A DNA stretch of 64,000 bases. Origin: Bacteroidaceae bacterium. GTDB lineage: Bacteria > Bacteroidota > Bacteroidia > Bacteroidales > Bacteroidaceae. The position numbers and the translations under genes were made by a program. The DNA lies in NCBI GenBank assembly GCA_902362595.1, contig CABIXF010000009.1, positions 1 through 64,000 of the forward strand. The letters are read 5' to 3'. Each line of letters starts with the position of its first letter. Position 1 is the first letter of the stretch. This document shows, piece after piece, positions 33,389 through 42,806 of the stretch. Under the pieces are notes generated by a model, which saw nothing but the letters and a program-made list of their open reading frames with translations, did not search any database and was not told where the DNA came from.

Positions 33389-34597
33389 TTATTTTCCTGC
33401 TATAGGTTGTACGTATGCCCGCGTGGCCTTGTCGATTTCAAGGAACATGTAGTTCACCTTTCCCGAATGAATCAGGTCTTTATGTTCGTTGTAGATGCGG
33501 GTGGCATATTCCTTGGATTTCTCGAACATGAACTTCGACACACTCTCCTGCGACTTGCCCATCATCGTAGAGTCCAGTTTCTCTTCCGGGAAAAAGTCGT
33601 CCAGGTTCACATCACCAATCATGGAGGTTTCCAGGAAATGAACGTTCCGGTGCAGACGGTCCGTATAATATCCCACGAACATGTGGCCCGGTACCCGTAC
33701 CAGAATCGGATTGATGTTCACAGCCTTCAGTAAAGAAGCAAACAGCACACTTCCGTCCACACAGTTAATCTGGGCCGATTTCAAGGCATCGTCGAACGTC
33801 CGCACCCGCTGGGTGAACACCACATTCGAAGAAAGGCTGCTGTTGCTGATGGAACTATATTTGAAGCCCCTTTTCTGCAACACATACCACAAGGCATACA
33901 CCTGCTTGTCGACCACATCGGGGTCCTTGCTCTGATACCCCCAGAAGCGGTTGACGATGCGCGAATCAAGCGCTTCCCGCAACACCTGACTGATGTTCGG
34001 GTTGTCCTCGTTCACATACGCGGCAAAGAAATCACCCGTGTCGTGAAACTTCATCTTGCTGTCAATATATCCCAACAGACATTCGTTGATGCTGCGCACC
34101 GAATAAGTATGCACTGCCGAATATACCCGGTTGTTTATCTTCGCCTGAATAGAAACCGTGACCGGCATAGCCTGCGTATTCTCCAGCAGCGCCTGATAAT
34201 TCCATATCACATCCGGAAAAACCAAGTATTCCTTTCCCGACTCAGGCAGGATGAATTCCGAAATGGAACGCGCAAAAAACGGCGTCTCCGCCAATTCAAT
34301 ATGCAGTTTGCTGTTGGTATGAGGGCTGCGTATCCGGATGGCGATACACGATTTGGGATTCCCCAAATAATCACTGTCGGCCGGCACAATCAACTGAGCA
34401 TCGGTCGTCGCCGTTGAAAGAATCGTGACTGGAAAAATATTACCTCCCAGTTCATCCGTGATTTCCAGCCTCGAAGAAAAGGGTTCATACCTGTAAATAT
34501 AAAAAGCCGAAGCCACAATCGTAAGGAATGCCAATACGAATGTGGCCAGTTTCCATTTATTCTCTCCCCTGATTGCAAATTTATCCAGTAGTGTCAT
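33389..34597 (-). CDS. Membrane-anchored transglutaminase-like protein
   Basis: 402 residues with a single N-terminal membrane helix (about 17-36) and the rest predicted outside the cytoplasm. A transglutaminase/protease-like triad can be read as Cys279 in INCVDGSVLFASLL, His305 in GHMFVGYY and an acidic/polar partner in FLETSMIGD (Glu323); such proteins may cut or crosslink peptides in the cell envelope. Residues 40-230 are beta-rich with no recognised family. First gene of the compact group, 65 bp after ridA. The triad spacing matches the superfamily, but the substrate is unknown. Confidence 0.75.
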   Translation of the reverse strand: MTLLDKFAIRGENKWKLATFVLAFLTIVASAFYIYRYEPFSSRLEITDELGGNIFPVTILSTATTDAQLIVPADSDYLGNPKSCIAIRIRSPHTNSKLHIELAETPFFARSISEFILPESGKEYLVFPDVIWNYQALLENTQAMPVTVSIQAKINNRVYSAVHTYSVRSINECLLGYIDSKMKFHDTGDFFAAYVNEDNPNISQVLREALDSRIVNRFWGYQSKDPDVVDKQVYALWYVLQKRGFKYSSISNSSLSSNVVFTQRVRTFDDALKSAQINCVDGSVLFASLLKAVNINPILVRVPGHMFVGYYTDRLHRNVHFLETSMIGDVNLDDFFPEEKLDSTMMGKSQESVSKFMFEKSKEYATRIYNEHKDLIHSGKVNYMFLEIDKATRAYVQPIAGK

Positions 34598-34662
34598 CGT
34601 TCCAATTTTCTGTTTAATTATATCGGATGCAGGTTCTTAGACAGCCTGCATCCGACGGGCGA

Positions 34663-35040
34663 TTATCTCACCGCAATACTTTCAATTTCCACCAGCACTC
34701 CTTTCGGCAGGGCCTTTACAGCCACAGCAGAACGAGCCGGGAAATCACCTTCGAAATAACGGGCATACACCGCGTTCATTTCACCAAACAATGCCATGTC
34801 GGCCAGGAAAACAGTTGTTTTCACTACGTTCGCAGTAGTCAGTCCGGCTTCTGCAAGTACATTTTTGATGTTTTCAAACACACGTGTAGTCTGTTCGGTG
34901 ATTCCACCTTCCACTACTTCGCCCGTAGCTGGATCTACCGGAATCTGTCCGGACAAGAAAAACATTCCGTTTACTTCCACAGCCTGGCTGTAAGGACCGA
35001 TAGCAGCGGGTGCCTTTTCTGTAAAAATTACTTTCTTCAT
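34663..35040 (-). CDS. ridA: Reactive-intermediate deaminase RidA
   Basis: 125-residue trimeric enzyme of the YjgF/YER057c/UK114 family that hydrolyses enamine/imine intermediates from pyridoxal enzymes. The family signature is clear: PAAIGPYSQAV (near 11), FLSGQIPVDPATGEVV (near 27), and the catalytic Arg in PARSAVAVKALPKGV with EIESIAV at the C-terminus. Length is exact for the family. Either single or the first gene of the following minus-strand group; a poor -7 match (TAATTTAG on the minus strand) lies upstream near 35085. Confidence 0.95.
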   Translation of the reverse strand: MKKVIFTEKAPAAIGPYSQAVEVNGMFFLSGQIPVDPATGEVVEGGITEQTTRVFENIKNVLAEAGLTTANVVKTTVFLADMALFGEMNAVYARYFEGDFPARSAVAVKALPKGVLVEIESIAVR

Positions 35041-35160
35041 AAAATTTAATGTATCAATTAAACTGTCTTTTCAACGGCTAAATTAGCACATTTCTTTTAA
35101 TCATGGGGCAGAATACACAAAAAAAGTCGGTATTTATTCGTGATTGTAACAAAAAACTCT

Positions 35161-35168
35161 TACTTTTG
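35161..35168 (+). promoter_or_regulatory. -7 element of rho
   Basis: TACTTTTG matches TAnnTTTG, 174 bp before the rho ATG, with TTCG 20 bp upstream as a weak -33. This gives a leader of about 165 nt. Confidence 0.55.
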
Positions 35169-35189
35169 TCCTCGCAAACAAGCAAAAGG

Positions 35190-35315
35190 GTATCGGGAAA
35201 CGGATTCGTATCCAAGCCCTGTGTCAAAACAACAAGCGAAAACAATCAAGAACATTGATAATTCAAACGTGTGAAGGAGAAAAAAATCTTCTGAACGATT
35301 ACGTATGCTTCACAC
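35190..35315 (+). promoter_or_regulatory. Structured leader of rho
   Basis: The leader contains GGAT-TCGT-ATCC inside a larger GGG...CCC pair (about 35188-35220) and an 8-bp stem GTGTGAAG / CTTCACAC (35269-35276, 35308-35315) whose 31-nt loop holds GGAGA. Rho genes are commonly self-regulated by premature termination in the leader, and this may be the site. No short peptide frame is convincing. The rest of 35041-35342 shows no gene. Confidence 0.45.
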
Positions 35316-35342
35316 AATATTAATAAATCATTTAACCTATTT

Positions 35343-37337
35343 ATGTACAATATCATTCAATTAAACGACAAGGATTTGTCCGAATTGCAACAGATTGCCA
35401 AAGAGTTGGGTCTGAAAAAAACCGATTCGCTGAAAAAAGAAGAATTGGTGTACCGTATTCTGGACGAACAGGCCATTGTCGGCGCGACGAAAAAGGTAGC
35501 GGCCCAGCAGAACAATGAAGAACGCAAGGAAGGGCAACCGCGCAAACGTTCACGTATCAGCGTGAAAAAAGAGGGAGACAAGGTGTATACAGCCACCAAA
35601 GACAAAGCGCAGAAATTAGAAGCCAACACACCTGCCCTGCCAGCCCCCGCTCCTTTATTTAAAGAAATTGACGCTCCGGCTGAAAAAGCAGCCCTCAGCG
35701 CACCCGCGGAAGAAAAACCAGCTGTCACAGAGGCTGCCGCCACAACAGAAGAAAAGCCAAAATCCAAACGAGGACGGAAACCAGGTTCCAAAAACAAATC
35801 AACACTGGCAAGAGAAGCTGAAGAAGCTGAAAAGAAACAAGCTGCTGAAGCGACCAAACCGGCTCCACTTCCTTTTGATGACGACATGGAACTTCCGCCG
35901 CTTGACTTGAACAACAACGATTTTATTCCTATAGAAGACTTGCCATCAGAAAAATTCGAAATACCCTCGGAACTGCTTGGCAAATTTGAAGCGACCAAAA
36001 TGGAGACTCCTGCTCCTACAGCTCCGGCCAAGGAACCCAAGCAAAGATTCCAGCAACGGCAAACCCGCCAGAACAACCGGAACAACCGCCCCGGCAACCC
36101 AAGCAAAGACAATAGCTTGCAAAACAACGGACAGAATGCGGAACAGCAAGGCGCCACTTCTACAGAAACTGCATCCAACGCAGCCACACCTGCCAAACCG
36201 GTAGAAAAAGCCTACGATTTCGATGATATTCTTCAAGGTACAGGGGTACTGGAAATCATGCCCGACGGCTACGGATTCCTCCGTTCTTCCGATTACAATT
36301 ATCTTTCTTCACCCGACGACATTTACGTATCACAGTCACAAATCAAATTGCTCGGCCTGAAAACCGGTGACGTGGTAGAAGGCACAATCCGCCCACCCAA
36401 GGAGGGTGAAAAATATTTTCCTTTGGTCAAGGTATCCAAAATCAACGGACTCGATCCGACTCTGGTACGCGACCGCATTCCATTCGACCATCTTACCCCG
36501 CTCTTCCCGGACGAGAAGTTCAAACTCTGCAAAGGTTACAACGACAACTTATCGGCCCGTGTAGTCGATTTGTTCGCTCCTATCGGAAAAGGACAGCGCG
36601 CCCTGATTGTGGCGCAGCCTAAGACAGGTAAGACTATCCTGATGAAAGACATTGCCAATGCCATCGCAGCCAACCATCCGGAAGTGTACATGATTATGCT
36701 GCTCATCGACGAACGTCCGGAGGAAGTAACCGACATGGCACGGAGCGTCAATGCAGAAGTGATTGCTTCTACTTTCGACGAGCCGGCTGAACGTCACGTA
36801 AAAATTGCAGGCATCGTATTGGAGAAAGCCAAACGAATGGTAGAATGTGGACACGATGTAGTCATCTTCCTCGACTCAATTACCCGTCTGGCACGCGCCT
36901 ACAACACGGTTTCTCCGGCATCCGGCAAGGTGCTTTCCGGAGGTGTGGATGCCAACGCACTGCACAAACCCAAACGTTTCTTCGGTGCTGCACGTAACAT
37001 CGAAGGTGGAGGTTCATTAACCATCATCGCCACTGCCTTGATTGATACGGGTTCCAAGATGGATGAAGTCATCTTCGAGGAATTCAAGGGTACAGGTAAT
37101 ATGGAATTGCAGCTGGACCGCAACCTGAGCAACAAACGTATTTTCCCGGCAGTCAACATTGTCGCATCCAGCACTCGCCGCGACGATTTGCTGTTGGACA
37201 AGACCACGCTCGACCGCATGTGGATTCTCCGCAAATACCTGTCGGATATGAATCCTATCGAAGCTATGGACTTCGTGAAAGAACGATTGGAAAAAACAAA
37301 AGACAACGACGAATTCCTGATGAGCATGAATTCCTGA
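35343..37337 (+). CDS. rho: Transcription termination factor Rho with long disordered insert
   Basis: RNA-dependent ATPase hexamer that ends transcription. Order: Rho N-terminal helical domain (about 5-45, [16 protein letters not shown]), a low-complexity region of about 240 residues (50-290) rich in Pro, Ala, Lys, Asn and Gln that is absent from E. coli Rho (419 aa), the cold-shock-like RNA-binding domain ([15 protein letters not shown] near 300), and the ATPase with Walker [10 protein letters not shown] near 424, Walker [17 protein letters not shown] near 505, and the Q-loop/R-loop regions. The insert is typical of Bacteroidetes and, in B. thetaiotaomicron, a disordered Rho segment is known to drive condensation. 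Single gene with a long leader and a terminator shared with the next gene. Confidence 0.97.
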   Translation: MYNIIQLNDKDLSELQQIAKELGLKKTDSLKKEELVYRILDEQAIVGATKKVAAQQNNEERKEGQPRKRSRISVKKEGDKVYTATKDKAQKLEANTPALPAPAPLFKEIDAPAEKAALSAPAEEKPAVTEAAATTEEKPKSKRGRKPGSKNKSTLAREAEEAEKKQAAEATKPAPLPFDDDMELPPLDLNNNDFIPIEDLPSEKFEIPSELLGKFEATKMETPAPTAPAKEPKQRFQQRQTRQNNRNNRPGNPSKDNSLQNNGQNAEQQGATSTETASNAATPAKPVEKAYDFDDILQGTGVLEIMPDGYGFLRSSDYNYLSSPDDIYVSQSQIKLLGLKTGDVVEGTIRPPKEGEKYFPLVKVSKINGLDPTLVRDRIPFDHLTPLFPDEKFKLCKGYNDNLSARVVDLFAPIGKGQRALIVAQPKTGKTILMKDIANAIAANHPEVYMIMLLIDERPEEVTDMARSVNAEVIASTFDEPAERHVKIAGIVLEKAKRMVECGHDVVIFLDSITRLARAYNTVSPASGKVLSGGVDANALHKPKRFFGAARNIEGGGSLTIIATALIDTGSKMDEVIFEEFKGTGNMELQLDRNLSNKRIFPAVNIVASSTRRDDLLLDKTTLDRMWILRKYLSDMNPIEAMDFVKERLEKTKDNDEFLMSMNS

Positions 37338-37358
37338 TGTTCCACAAAATAAAAAAAG

Positions 37359-37397
37359 AAAAACTCCTTTGCACGTTTGCTGTACAAAGGAGTTTTT
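37359..37397. terminator. Bidirectional terminator between rho and the DUF3127 gene
   Basis: Stem AAAAACTCCTTTG / CAAAGGAGTTTTT, 13-nt loop, A- and T-runs on both sides; genes converge here. Confidence 0.9.
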
Positions 37398-37416
37398 CTT
37401 TTGCTTTTCTTTTTTC

Positions 37417-37791
37417 TCAGAATGGCAAATCATCTTTCTCATCTGTCATTGAGAAATCGGCCGGAGCCGCATTCACCGGAGGAAAAGGAGCTTCCGTTGG
37501 AGGCACCTGAGGAGGAGTAGCCCCCACACGTTCTACTTTCCAGGCACGAATACTGTTGAACCAGCGTCCCTGCCATTCACGGGCATCAATATCAAAAGAC
37601 ACATTCAGTTCTTCTCCAATCTGAATATTAAACTGCTTGATCTTGTCGTCTCCAAACACATCAAAGCACATACGACGCGGATACTGATCGTGCGTCTCGA
37701 TGACATATTCTTGAACTTTCCATTCATTTCCATTACGAGAAGTACCGCCTTTCGGCTCCAAAACTGCAATCACTCTTCCTGCTAATTCCAT
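37417..37791 (-). CDS. DUF3127 protein, SSB-like OB fold with acidic tail
   Basis: 124 residues when read from the ATG at 37791, where the protein opens MELAGRVIAVLEPKGG; upstream in-frame codons are not used by relatives and are of poor composition. The N-terminal 85 residues look like a small OB-fold (alternating strands with YVIETHDQYPRRMCFDVFG and WFNSIRAWKVERV), and the tail is Pro-rich then ends DEKDDLPF, like the DDDIPF tip by which single-stranded DNA-binding proteins recruit partners. The family is found throughout Bacteroidetes. A role binding ssDNA or replication proteins fits the dnaN gene next door (divergent), but is inferred. Confidence 0.8.
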   Translation of the reverse strand: MELAGRVIAVLEPKGGTSRNGNEWKVQEYVIETHDQYPRRMCFDVFGDDKIKQFNIQIGEELNVSFDIDAREWQGRWFNSIRAWKVERVGATPPQVPPTEAPFPPVNAAPADFSMTDEKDDLPF

Positions 37792-37887
37792 AAATCTTAT
37801 TTTTAAATTCGGTGACGAAATTACGACTTTCCACAGAAGAAAACTAATTTTTAAGGCCTTTTTTATGGGCTGTATGTAATCTTTTCG

Positions 37888-37895
37888 TAACTTTG
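37888..37895 (+). promoter_or_regulatory. -7 element of the dnaN transcript
   Basis: TAACTTTG matches TAnnTTTG, 72 bp before the dnaN ATG; -33 is weak. Confidence 0.5.
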
Positions 37896-37966
37896 GCAAT
37901 TGGTTTAAGGCACCCTAAGATGCTTTTTCAGAACAAAAACAAAACAAAAAATAAATATAAAAAACT

Positions 37967-39091
37967 ATGAAGTTTATCGTTTCAAGTACTGCTTTATTCA
38001 GCCACTTGCAGGCTATCAGCCGAGTAATTAACTCAAGAAATTCCCTACCGATTCTGGACTGTTTCCTTTTTGAACTGAGAGACGGTACGCTCTTCATGAC
38101 GGCTTCGGACAACGACACTACCTTGTCGACTTCCATCGAAGTGAATGAATCAGACAGCGACGGACGGTTTGCCGTTTCTTCCAAGACTTTGCTGGAAGCA
38201 TTGAAAGAAATCCCGGAACAGCCGTTGAATTTTCACATAGAAACCAGTAACATGGAAATTACCGTGGAATATCAGAACGGCAAGTACAGCCTGATGGGCC
38301 AGAATGCCGACGAATATCCGCAGGCACAGGAACTGGGAAACAACGCTGTACAAGTAACCATGGGAGCAGATATCTTGATGAACGGGGTAAACCGCAGCTT
38401 GTTTGCCACAGCCGACGATGAACTTCGTCCGGTGATGAACGGTATTTATTTTGACATCAGTACGGAAGACATCACGCTGGTGGCCAGCGACGGACACAAG
38501 CTGGTGCGTTGCAAGACGTATGCGGCTCATGGAGCTGAAAAAGCAGCCTTCATCTTGCCGAAGAAACCGGCTAACCTGCTGAAAGGCTTGCTGCCGAAGG
38601 AGCAGGGAGACGTACAAATCGGATTTGATGACCGCAACGCGATGTTCACCTTGGAGAACTACCAGATGGTATGCCGCCTGATTGAGGGACGTTACCCGAA
38701 CTATAACTCGGTAATTCCGCAGAACAACCCGCACCGTGCCATCATCGATCGTGGTATGTTCATCAGTGCCCTGCGCCGTGTATCTGTGTTCTCTTCCCAG
38801 TCCAGCAGCTTGATCAAGTTGAGCCTATCAGAGAACCAGATGAAGATTTCTGCACAAGACATTGACTTTTCTACCTCAGCCGAAGAAACCATTGTATGCC
38901 AGTATGGAGGAAACCCGATGAGCATCGGCTTCAAATCGTCTTTCCTGATTGATATCCTGAACAACATTTCCGCACAAAACATCATCATCGAACTGGCTGA
39001 CCCGTCACGTGCGGGAGTCATCGTGCCGGAAGAACAGGAAGAAAACGAAGACTTGCTGATGTTGCTGATGCCAATGATGCTGAATGACTAA
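37967..39091 (+). CDS. dnaN: DNA polymerase III beta clamp
   Basis: Ring-shaped sliding clamp that tethers DNA polymerase III and other replication and repair proteins. 374 residues in three similar domains: SNMEITVEYQNGKYSLMGQNADEYP lies in domain 1 (about 85-110), TLVASDGHKLVRCKTY (near 165) in domain 2, and the C-terminal LLMPMML (last residues) matches the clamp's family ending, where the M(P/R)(L/M) tip is conserved. Full length. In bacteria dnaN usually sits beside dnaA; here it heads a different operon with an exonuclease, coaBC and recN. Its stop codon overlaps the upstream in-frame region of the exonuclease gene. Confidence 0.96.
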   Translation: MKFIVSSTALFSHLQAISRVINSRNSLPILDCFLFELRDGTLFMTASDNDTTLSTSIEVNESDSDGRFAVSSKTLLEALKEIPEQPLNFHIETSNMEITVEYQNGKYSLMGQNADEYPQAQELGNNAVQVTMGADILMNGVNRSLFATADDELRPVMNGIYFDISTEDITLVASDGHKLVRCKTYAAHGAEKAAFILPKKPANLLKGLLPKEQGDVQIGFDDRNAMFTLENYQMVCRLIEGRYPNYNSVIPQNNPHRAIIDRGMFISALRRVSVFSSQSSSLIKLSLSENQMKISAQDIDFSTSAEETIVCQYGGNPMSIGFKSSFLIDILNNISAQNIIIELADPSRAGVIVPEEQEENEDLLMLLMPMMLND

Positions 39092-39119
39092 TATATTCAT
39101 TTGTACACATAACTTACTC

Positions 39120-39896
39120 ATGAAACTGAACTTGAAAAATCCGCTCGTGTTCTTCGACCTGGAGACCACGGGCACCAATATCAATACAGACCGTATCGTT
39201 GAAATCTGTTACCTAAAAGTATATCCCAACGGAAATGAGGAGGCCAAAACGCTCCGTATCAATCCGGAAATGCACATTCCGGAGGCATCGACTGCCATCC
39301 ACGGTATTCACGACGAGGACGTGGCCGACTGCCCTACCTTCAAGGAGGTTGCCAAGGACATTGCCAAAGACATTGAAGGGGCCGACATTGCCGGATTCAA
39401 TTCCAACCGTTTCGATGTGCCCGTACTAGTAGAAGAATTTCTGCGTGCCGGCATCGACATCGACCTGACCAAACGGAAGTTCATCGACGTGCAGGTTATT
39501 TACCACAAGCTGGAACAACGCACACTTTCGGCTGCCTATAAGTTCTATTGCGGCAAGAACCTGGAAGATGCGCATACGGCCGAAGCCGACACACGGGCTA
39601 CGTATGAAGTGCTGAAGGCACAGCTCGACCACTATCCGGATGTGTTGGAAAACGACATCAATTTCCTGTCGGAATATTCCAGCTACAGCAAGAACGTGGA
39701 CTTTGCCGGAAGAATCATCTATGACGACAAGGGAGTGGAGGTTTTCAACTTCGGAAAATACAAAGGAATTCCCGTGGCCGAAGTACTCAAGAAAGACATG
39801 GGCTACTACGGCTGGATTATGAACGGAGATTTCACACTGAATACGAAAAACGTACTGACCAAGATTCGCCTGCGCGAAACAGGACTGGTCAAGTAA
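39120..39896 (+). CDS. DnaQ-like 3'-5' exonuclease
   Basis: 258-residue exonuclease from the ATG at 39120 (opening MKLNLKNPLVFFDLETTG). Motifs of the DEDDh group are in place: DLETTG (Exo I, near 13), GFNSNRFDVP (Exo II, near 100) and HTAEADTRAT (Exo III, near 155). The C-terminal 80 residues add FNFGKYKGIPVAEVL and DMGYYGWIM, a small domain seen with this subfamily in Bacteroidetes. It follows dnaN by 28 bp and precedes coaBC by 13 bp. It could proofread for DNA polymerase III or act in repair; the tight link with dnaN and recN favours a DNA role. Confidence 0.92.
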   Translation: MKLNLKNPLVFFDLETTGTNINTDRIVEICYLKVYPNGNEEAKTLRINPEMHIPEASTAIHGIHDEDVADCPTFKEVAKDIAKDIEGADIAGFNSNRFDVPVLVEEFLRAGIDIDLTKRKFIDVQVIYHKLEQRTLSAAYKFYCGKNLEDAHTAEADTRATYEVLKAQLDHYPDVLENDINFLSEYSSYSKNVDFAGRIIYDDKGVEVFNFGKYKGIPVAEVLKKDMGYYGWIMNGDFTLNTKNVLTKIRLRETGLVK

Positions 39897-39909
39897 AAGG
39901 AAATTGTGC

Positions 39910-41115
39910 ATGAATACACTACAAGGCAAGAAAATCGTACTGGGTATCACGGGCAGCATCGCGGCTTACAAGGCAGCGGTACTGACACGGGCACTGATCA
40001 AGAAGGGGGCGGAGGTGCAGATTGTCATCACTCCGGCAGGAAAGGAGTTCATCACGCCTATCACCCTCTCGGCCCTGACCAGCAAGCCGGTCATCAGCGA
40101 GTTTTTCTCACAGCGCGACGGCACGTGGCACAGTCACGTGGATCTGGGATTGTGGGCCGATGCCATGATTATTGCTCCGGCTACGGCTTCCACCATCGGC
40201 AAGATGGCACACGGAATAGCCGACAACATGCTGGTCACCACCTACCTGTCGATGAAAGCACCGGTATTCGTGGCGCCGGCCATGGACCTGGACATGTTTG
40301 CCCATCCTTCCACCCAGCATAATCTGGACATTCTACGCAGCTACGGCAACCATATCATCGAACCGGCTTCAGGCGAACTGGCCAGCCACTTGGTAGGAAA
40401 AGGACGCATGGAAGAACCGGAGAAGATTGTGGAAGTATTGGAAGAGTTTTTCGCCCGCCAGCAGGACCTGGCCGGACGGAAGATTGTCATCACGGCGGGC
40501 CCTACGTACGAGAAGATTGATCCGGTACGCTTTATCGGTAATTATTCTTCCGGGAAAATGGGATATGCCCTGGCCGAAGCCTGCGCCACACGAGGGGCTG
40601 AAGTCACCTTGGTAAGTGGCCCTGTCACCCTGCATACCGTCCATCCGCACATTCACCGCATAGACGTGGAAAGTGCGGCGGAAATGCATCAGGCTGCAGC
40701 CGAAGCCTTCAAGGAGGCCGATGCCGGAATCCTCTGTGCCGCCGTGGCCGATTTTACCCCGGAACAGGTAGCCTCACAGAAAATCAAGCGGGAAAAAGAC
40801 GACCTCGTGTTGCGGTTGAAGCCAACATGCGACATCGCCGCCTCGCTCGGGAAAGAGAAACGACCGGGACAGGTGCTGGTGGGATTTGCCTTGGAGACCT
40901 GCGACGAAGTAAATCATGCCCAGGACAAGCTGGCCCGGAAAAACTTCGATTTCATCGTACTGAACTCGTTGAACGACAAAGGGGCCGGATTCCGCTGCGA
41001 CACCAACAAAATCACGATTATCGACCGTTCGGAAGCTGTTTCCTATCCGCTGAAAAGCAAGAAGGAAGTGGCCGAATACATTGTAGACAAACTTTCGAGT
41101 CTGTTTCATTCTTAA
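39910..41115 (+). CDS. coaBC: Phosphopantothenoylcysteine decarboxylase/synthetase CoaBC
   Basis: Bifunctional enzyme of coenzyme A synthesis: joins phosphopantothenate with cysteine, then decarboxylates the product. From the ATG at 39910 (MNTLQGKKIVLGITGSIAAYK) it has 401 residues. The N-terminal flavin decarboxylase domain (1-185) has GSIAAYKAA, the active-site His region and PAMDLDMF; the C-terminal synthetase domain (190-400) has GPTYEKIDPVRFIGNYSSG-type residues (GNYSSGKMGYALAEA) and the KIKR..D stretch. Third gene of the dnaN transcript. Confidence 0.94.
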   Translation: MNTLQGKKIVLGITGSIAAYKAAVLTRALIKKGAEVQIVITPAGKEFITPITLSALTSKPVISEFFSQRDGTWHSHVDLGLWADAMIIAPATASTIGKMAHGIADNMLVTTYLSMKAPVFVAPAMDLDMFAHPSTQHNLDILRSYGNHIIEPASGELASHLVGKGRMEEPEKIVEVLEEFFARQQDLAGRKIVITAGPTYEKIDPVRFIGNYSSGKMGYALAEACATRGAEVTLVSGPVTLHTVHPHIHRIDVESAAEMHQAAAEAFKEADAGILCAAVADFTPEQVASQKIKREKDDLVLRLKPTCDIAASLGKEKRPGQVLVGFALETCDEVNHAQDKLARKNFDFIVLNSLNDKGAGFRCDTNKITIIDRSEAVSYPLKSKKEVAEYIVDKLSSLFHS

Positions 41116-41121
41116 ATCACC

Positions 41122-42789
41122 ATGCTACAGTCTATTTTCATACAAAACTATGCGCTGATTGACAAACTGGACATCAGCTTCACTTCCGGGTTTTCGGTCA
41201 TCACCGGGGAAACCGGAGCGGGAAAGTCCATCATCTTGGGGGCCATCGGACTTCTGCTGGGACAGCGGGCCGATGTGAAAGCCATCAAGAAAGGGGCTTC
41301 GAAGTGCATTGTGGAAGCGACTTTCCGGATTGCCAACTATGGCATGGAAGCATTTTTCCAAGAAAACAACATCGAATACGAGCCGGACGAATGTATCCTG
41401 CGCCGTGAAGTGTCGGCCAACGGGAAAAGCCGGGCATTCATCAATGATACTCCTGCCTCGCTTGCACAGATGAAGGTGTTGGGCGAAAAACTGATTGACG
41501 TACACAGCCAGCATCAGAACCTGTTGCTGAACAAAGAAGGGTTCCAGCTGAACATCTTGGACATTCTGGCGCAGGACGAGACACAGTTTTCTGCTTATCA
41601 GGCCGTCTATCAGTCGTATAAGAAGATAGCAAAGGAACTGGAGGATTTTATCGCACAGGCTGAAAAGAGCCGACAGGATGAAGACTATATCCGTTTCCAA
41701 CTGGAGCAACTAGAGGAGGCCGGACTGAAAGAAAACGAACAGACGGACTTGGAACAGGAGGCGGAAACGCTGAGCCATGCCGAAGACATCAAGGCCGGAC
41801 TCTACAAGGCCAGCCAACTGATTAACGGTGAGGAAGGCGGTACGGTATCGCTCACCAAGGAATGTATGCAGACGCTTCAGGGACTGACTCAGGTATATGC
41901 TCCGGCACGGGAATGGATGGAACGACTGAACAGCTGCTACATCGAACTGAAAGACCTCGCCCGCGAGATTGACAATGCGGAAGAAGAAGTGGAATTCAAT
42001 CCTTCGCGACTGGATTTCGTCAACGAACGGTTGAACCTGATTTATTCCTTGCAGCAGAAACATCACGTACAAACGGTAGAGGAGCTGTTGGAACTGACGG
42101 AAAACTACCGTAACCAGTTGAATGCCATCACTTCTTTCGACGACCGGATTGCAGAATTGGAAGGAGAAAAGAAAAAGCTCTACGCAGAAGTGCTGAAACA
42201 GGCCGGTGTGCTGACCCAACTCCGTACGCAGTCGGCCCGCCACATCGAATCACAGATGGAATCTCTGCTTATCCCGCTGGGAATGCCCAACGTACGGTTT
42301 GCCGTGGAACTGACGGCCCGCAAGGAACCGGACAGCAAGGGGATGGACAGCGTGACTTTCCTCTTCTCGGCCAACAAGAACGGTACGCTGCAGAATGTAG
42401 CTTCCATCGCGTCGGGAGGTGAGATTGCCCGCGTGATGCTCTCGCTCAAGGCCATGATTGCAGGGGCCGTAAAACTTCCTACCATTATCTTCGATGAGAT
42501 TGACACGGGGGTTTCGGGCTCCATCGCAGAAAAGATGGCCCTCATCATGCAGGACATGGGACGACAGAACCGGCAGGTCATCAGCATCACGCATCTTCCT
42601 CAAATTGCAGCCCGCGGCATCGCACACTACAAGGTGTACAAGGAAGATACCGAGACCGGAACAAACAGCCACATCCGACGGTTGTCGGACGAGGAACGGG
42701 TGCAGGAAATCGCCCACATGCTCAGCGGCAGTACACTTACTGAGGCTGCCGTACAAAATGCACGTGCCCTGCTAGGCTTTAACTCATAA
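41122..42789 (+). CDS. recN: DNA repair protein RecN
   Basis: SMC-like ATPase for double-strand break repair. Walker A GETGAGKSII is at about residue 30, a long alpha-helical coiled-coil middle (about 150-370) and the C-terminal ABC signature SGGEIARVMLSLK near 434 with Walker B IIFDEIDTGVSG near 457 follow. Length 555 matches the family. It starts 6 bp after coaBC and precedes rlmB by 17 bp; the order dnaN-exonuclease-coaBC-recN puts DNA maintenance and coenzyme A genes together, seen in many Bacteroidetes. Confidence 0.95.
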   Translation: MLQSIFIQNYALIDKLDISFTSGFSVITGETGAGKSIILGAIGLLLGQRADVKAIKKGASKCIVEATFRIANYGMEAFFQENNIEYEPDECILRREVSANGKSRAFINDTPASLAQMKVLGEKLIDVHSQHQNLLLNKEGFQLNILDILAQDETQFSAYQAVYQSYKKIAKELEDFIAQAEKSRQDEDYIRFQLEQLEEAGLKENEQTDLEQEAETLSHAEDIKAGLYKASQLINGEEGGTVSLTKECMQTLQGLTQVYAPAREWMERLNSCYIELKDLAREIDNAEEEVEFNPSRLDFVNERLNLIYSLQQKHHVQTVEELLELTENYRNQLNAITSFDDRIAELEGEKKKLYAEVLKQAGVLTQLRTQSARHIESQMESLLIPLGMPNVRFAVELTARKEPDSKGMDSVTFLFSANKNGTLQNVASIASGGEIARVMLSLKAMIAGAVKLPTIIFDEIDTGVSGSIAEKMALIMQDMGRQNRQVISITHLPQIAARGIAHYKVYKEDTETGTNSHIRRLSDEERVQEIAHMLSGSTLTEAAVQNARALLGFNS

Positions 42790-42806
42790 CAAGAAACTAC
42801 AAGACC

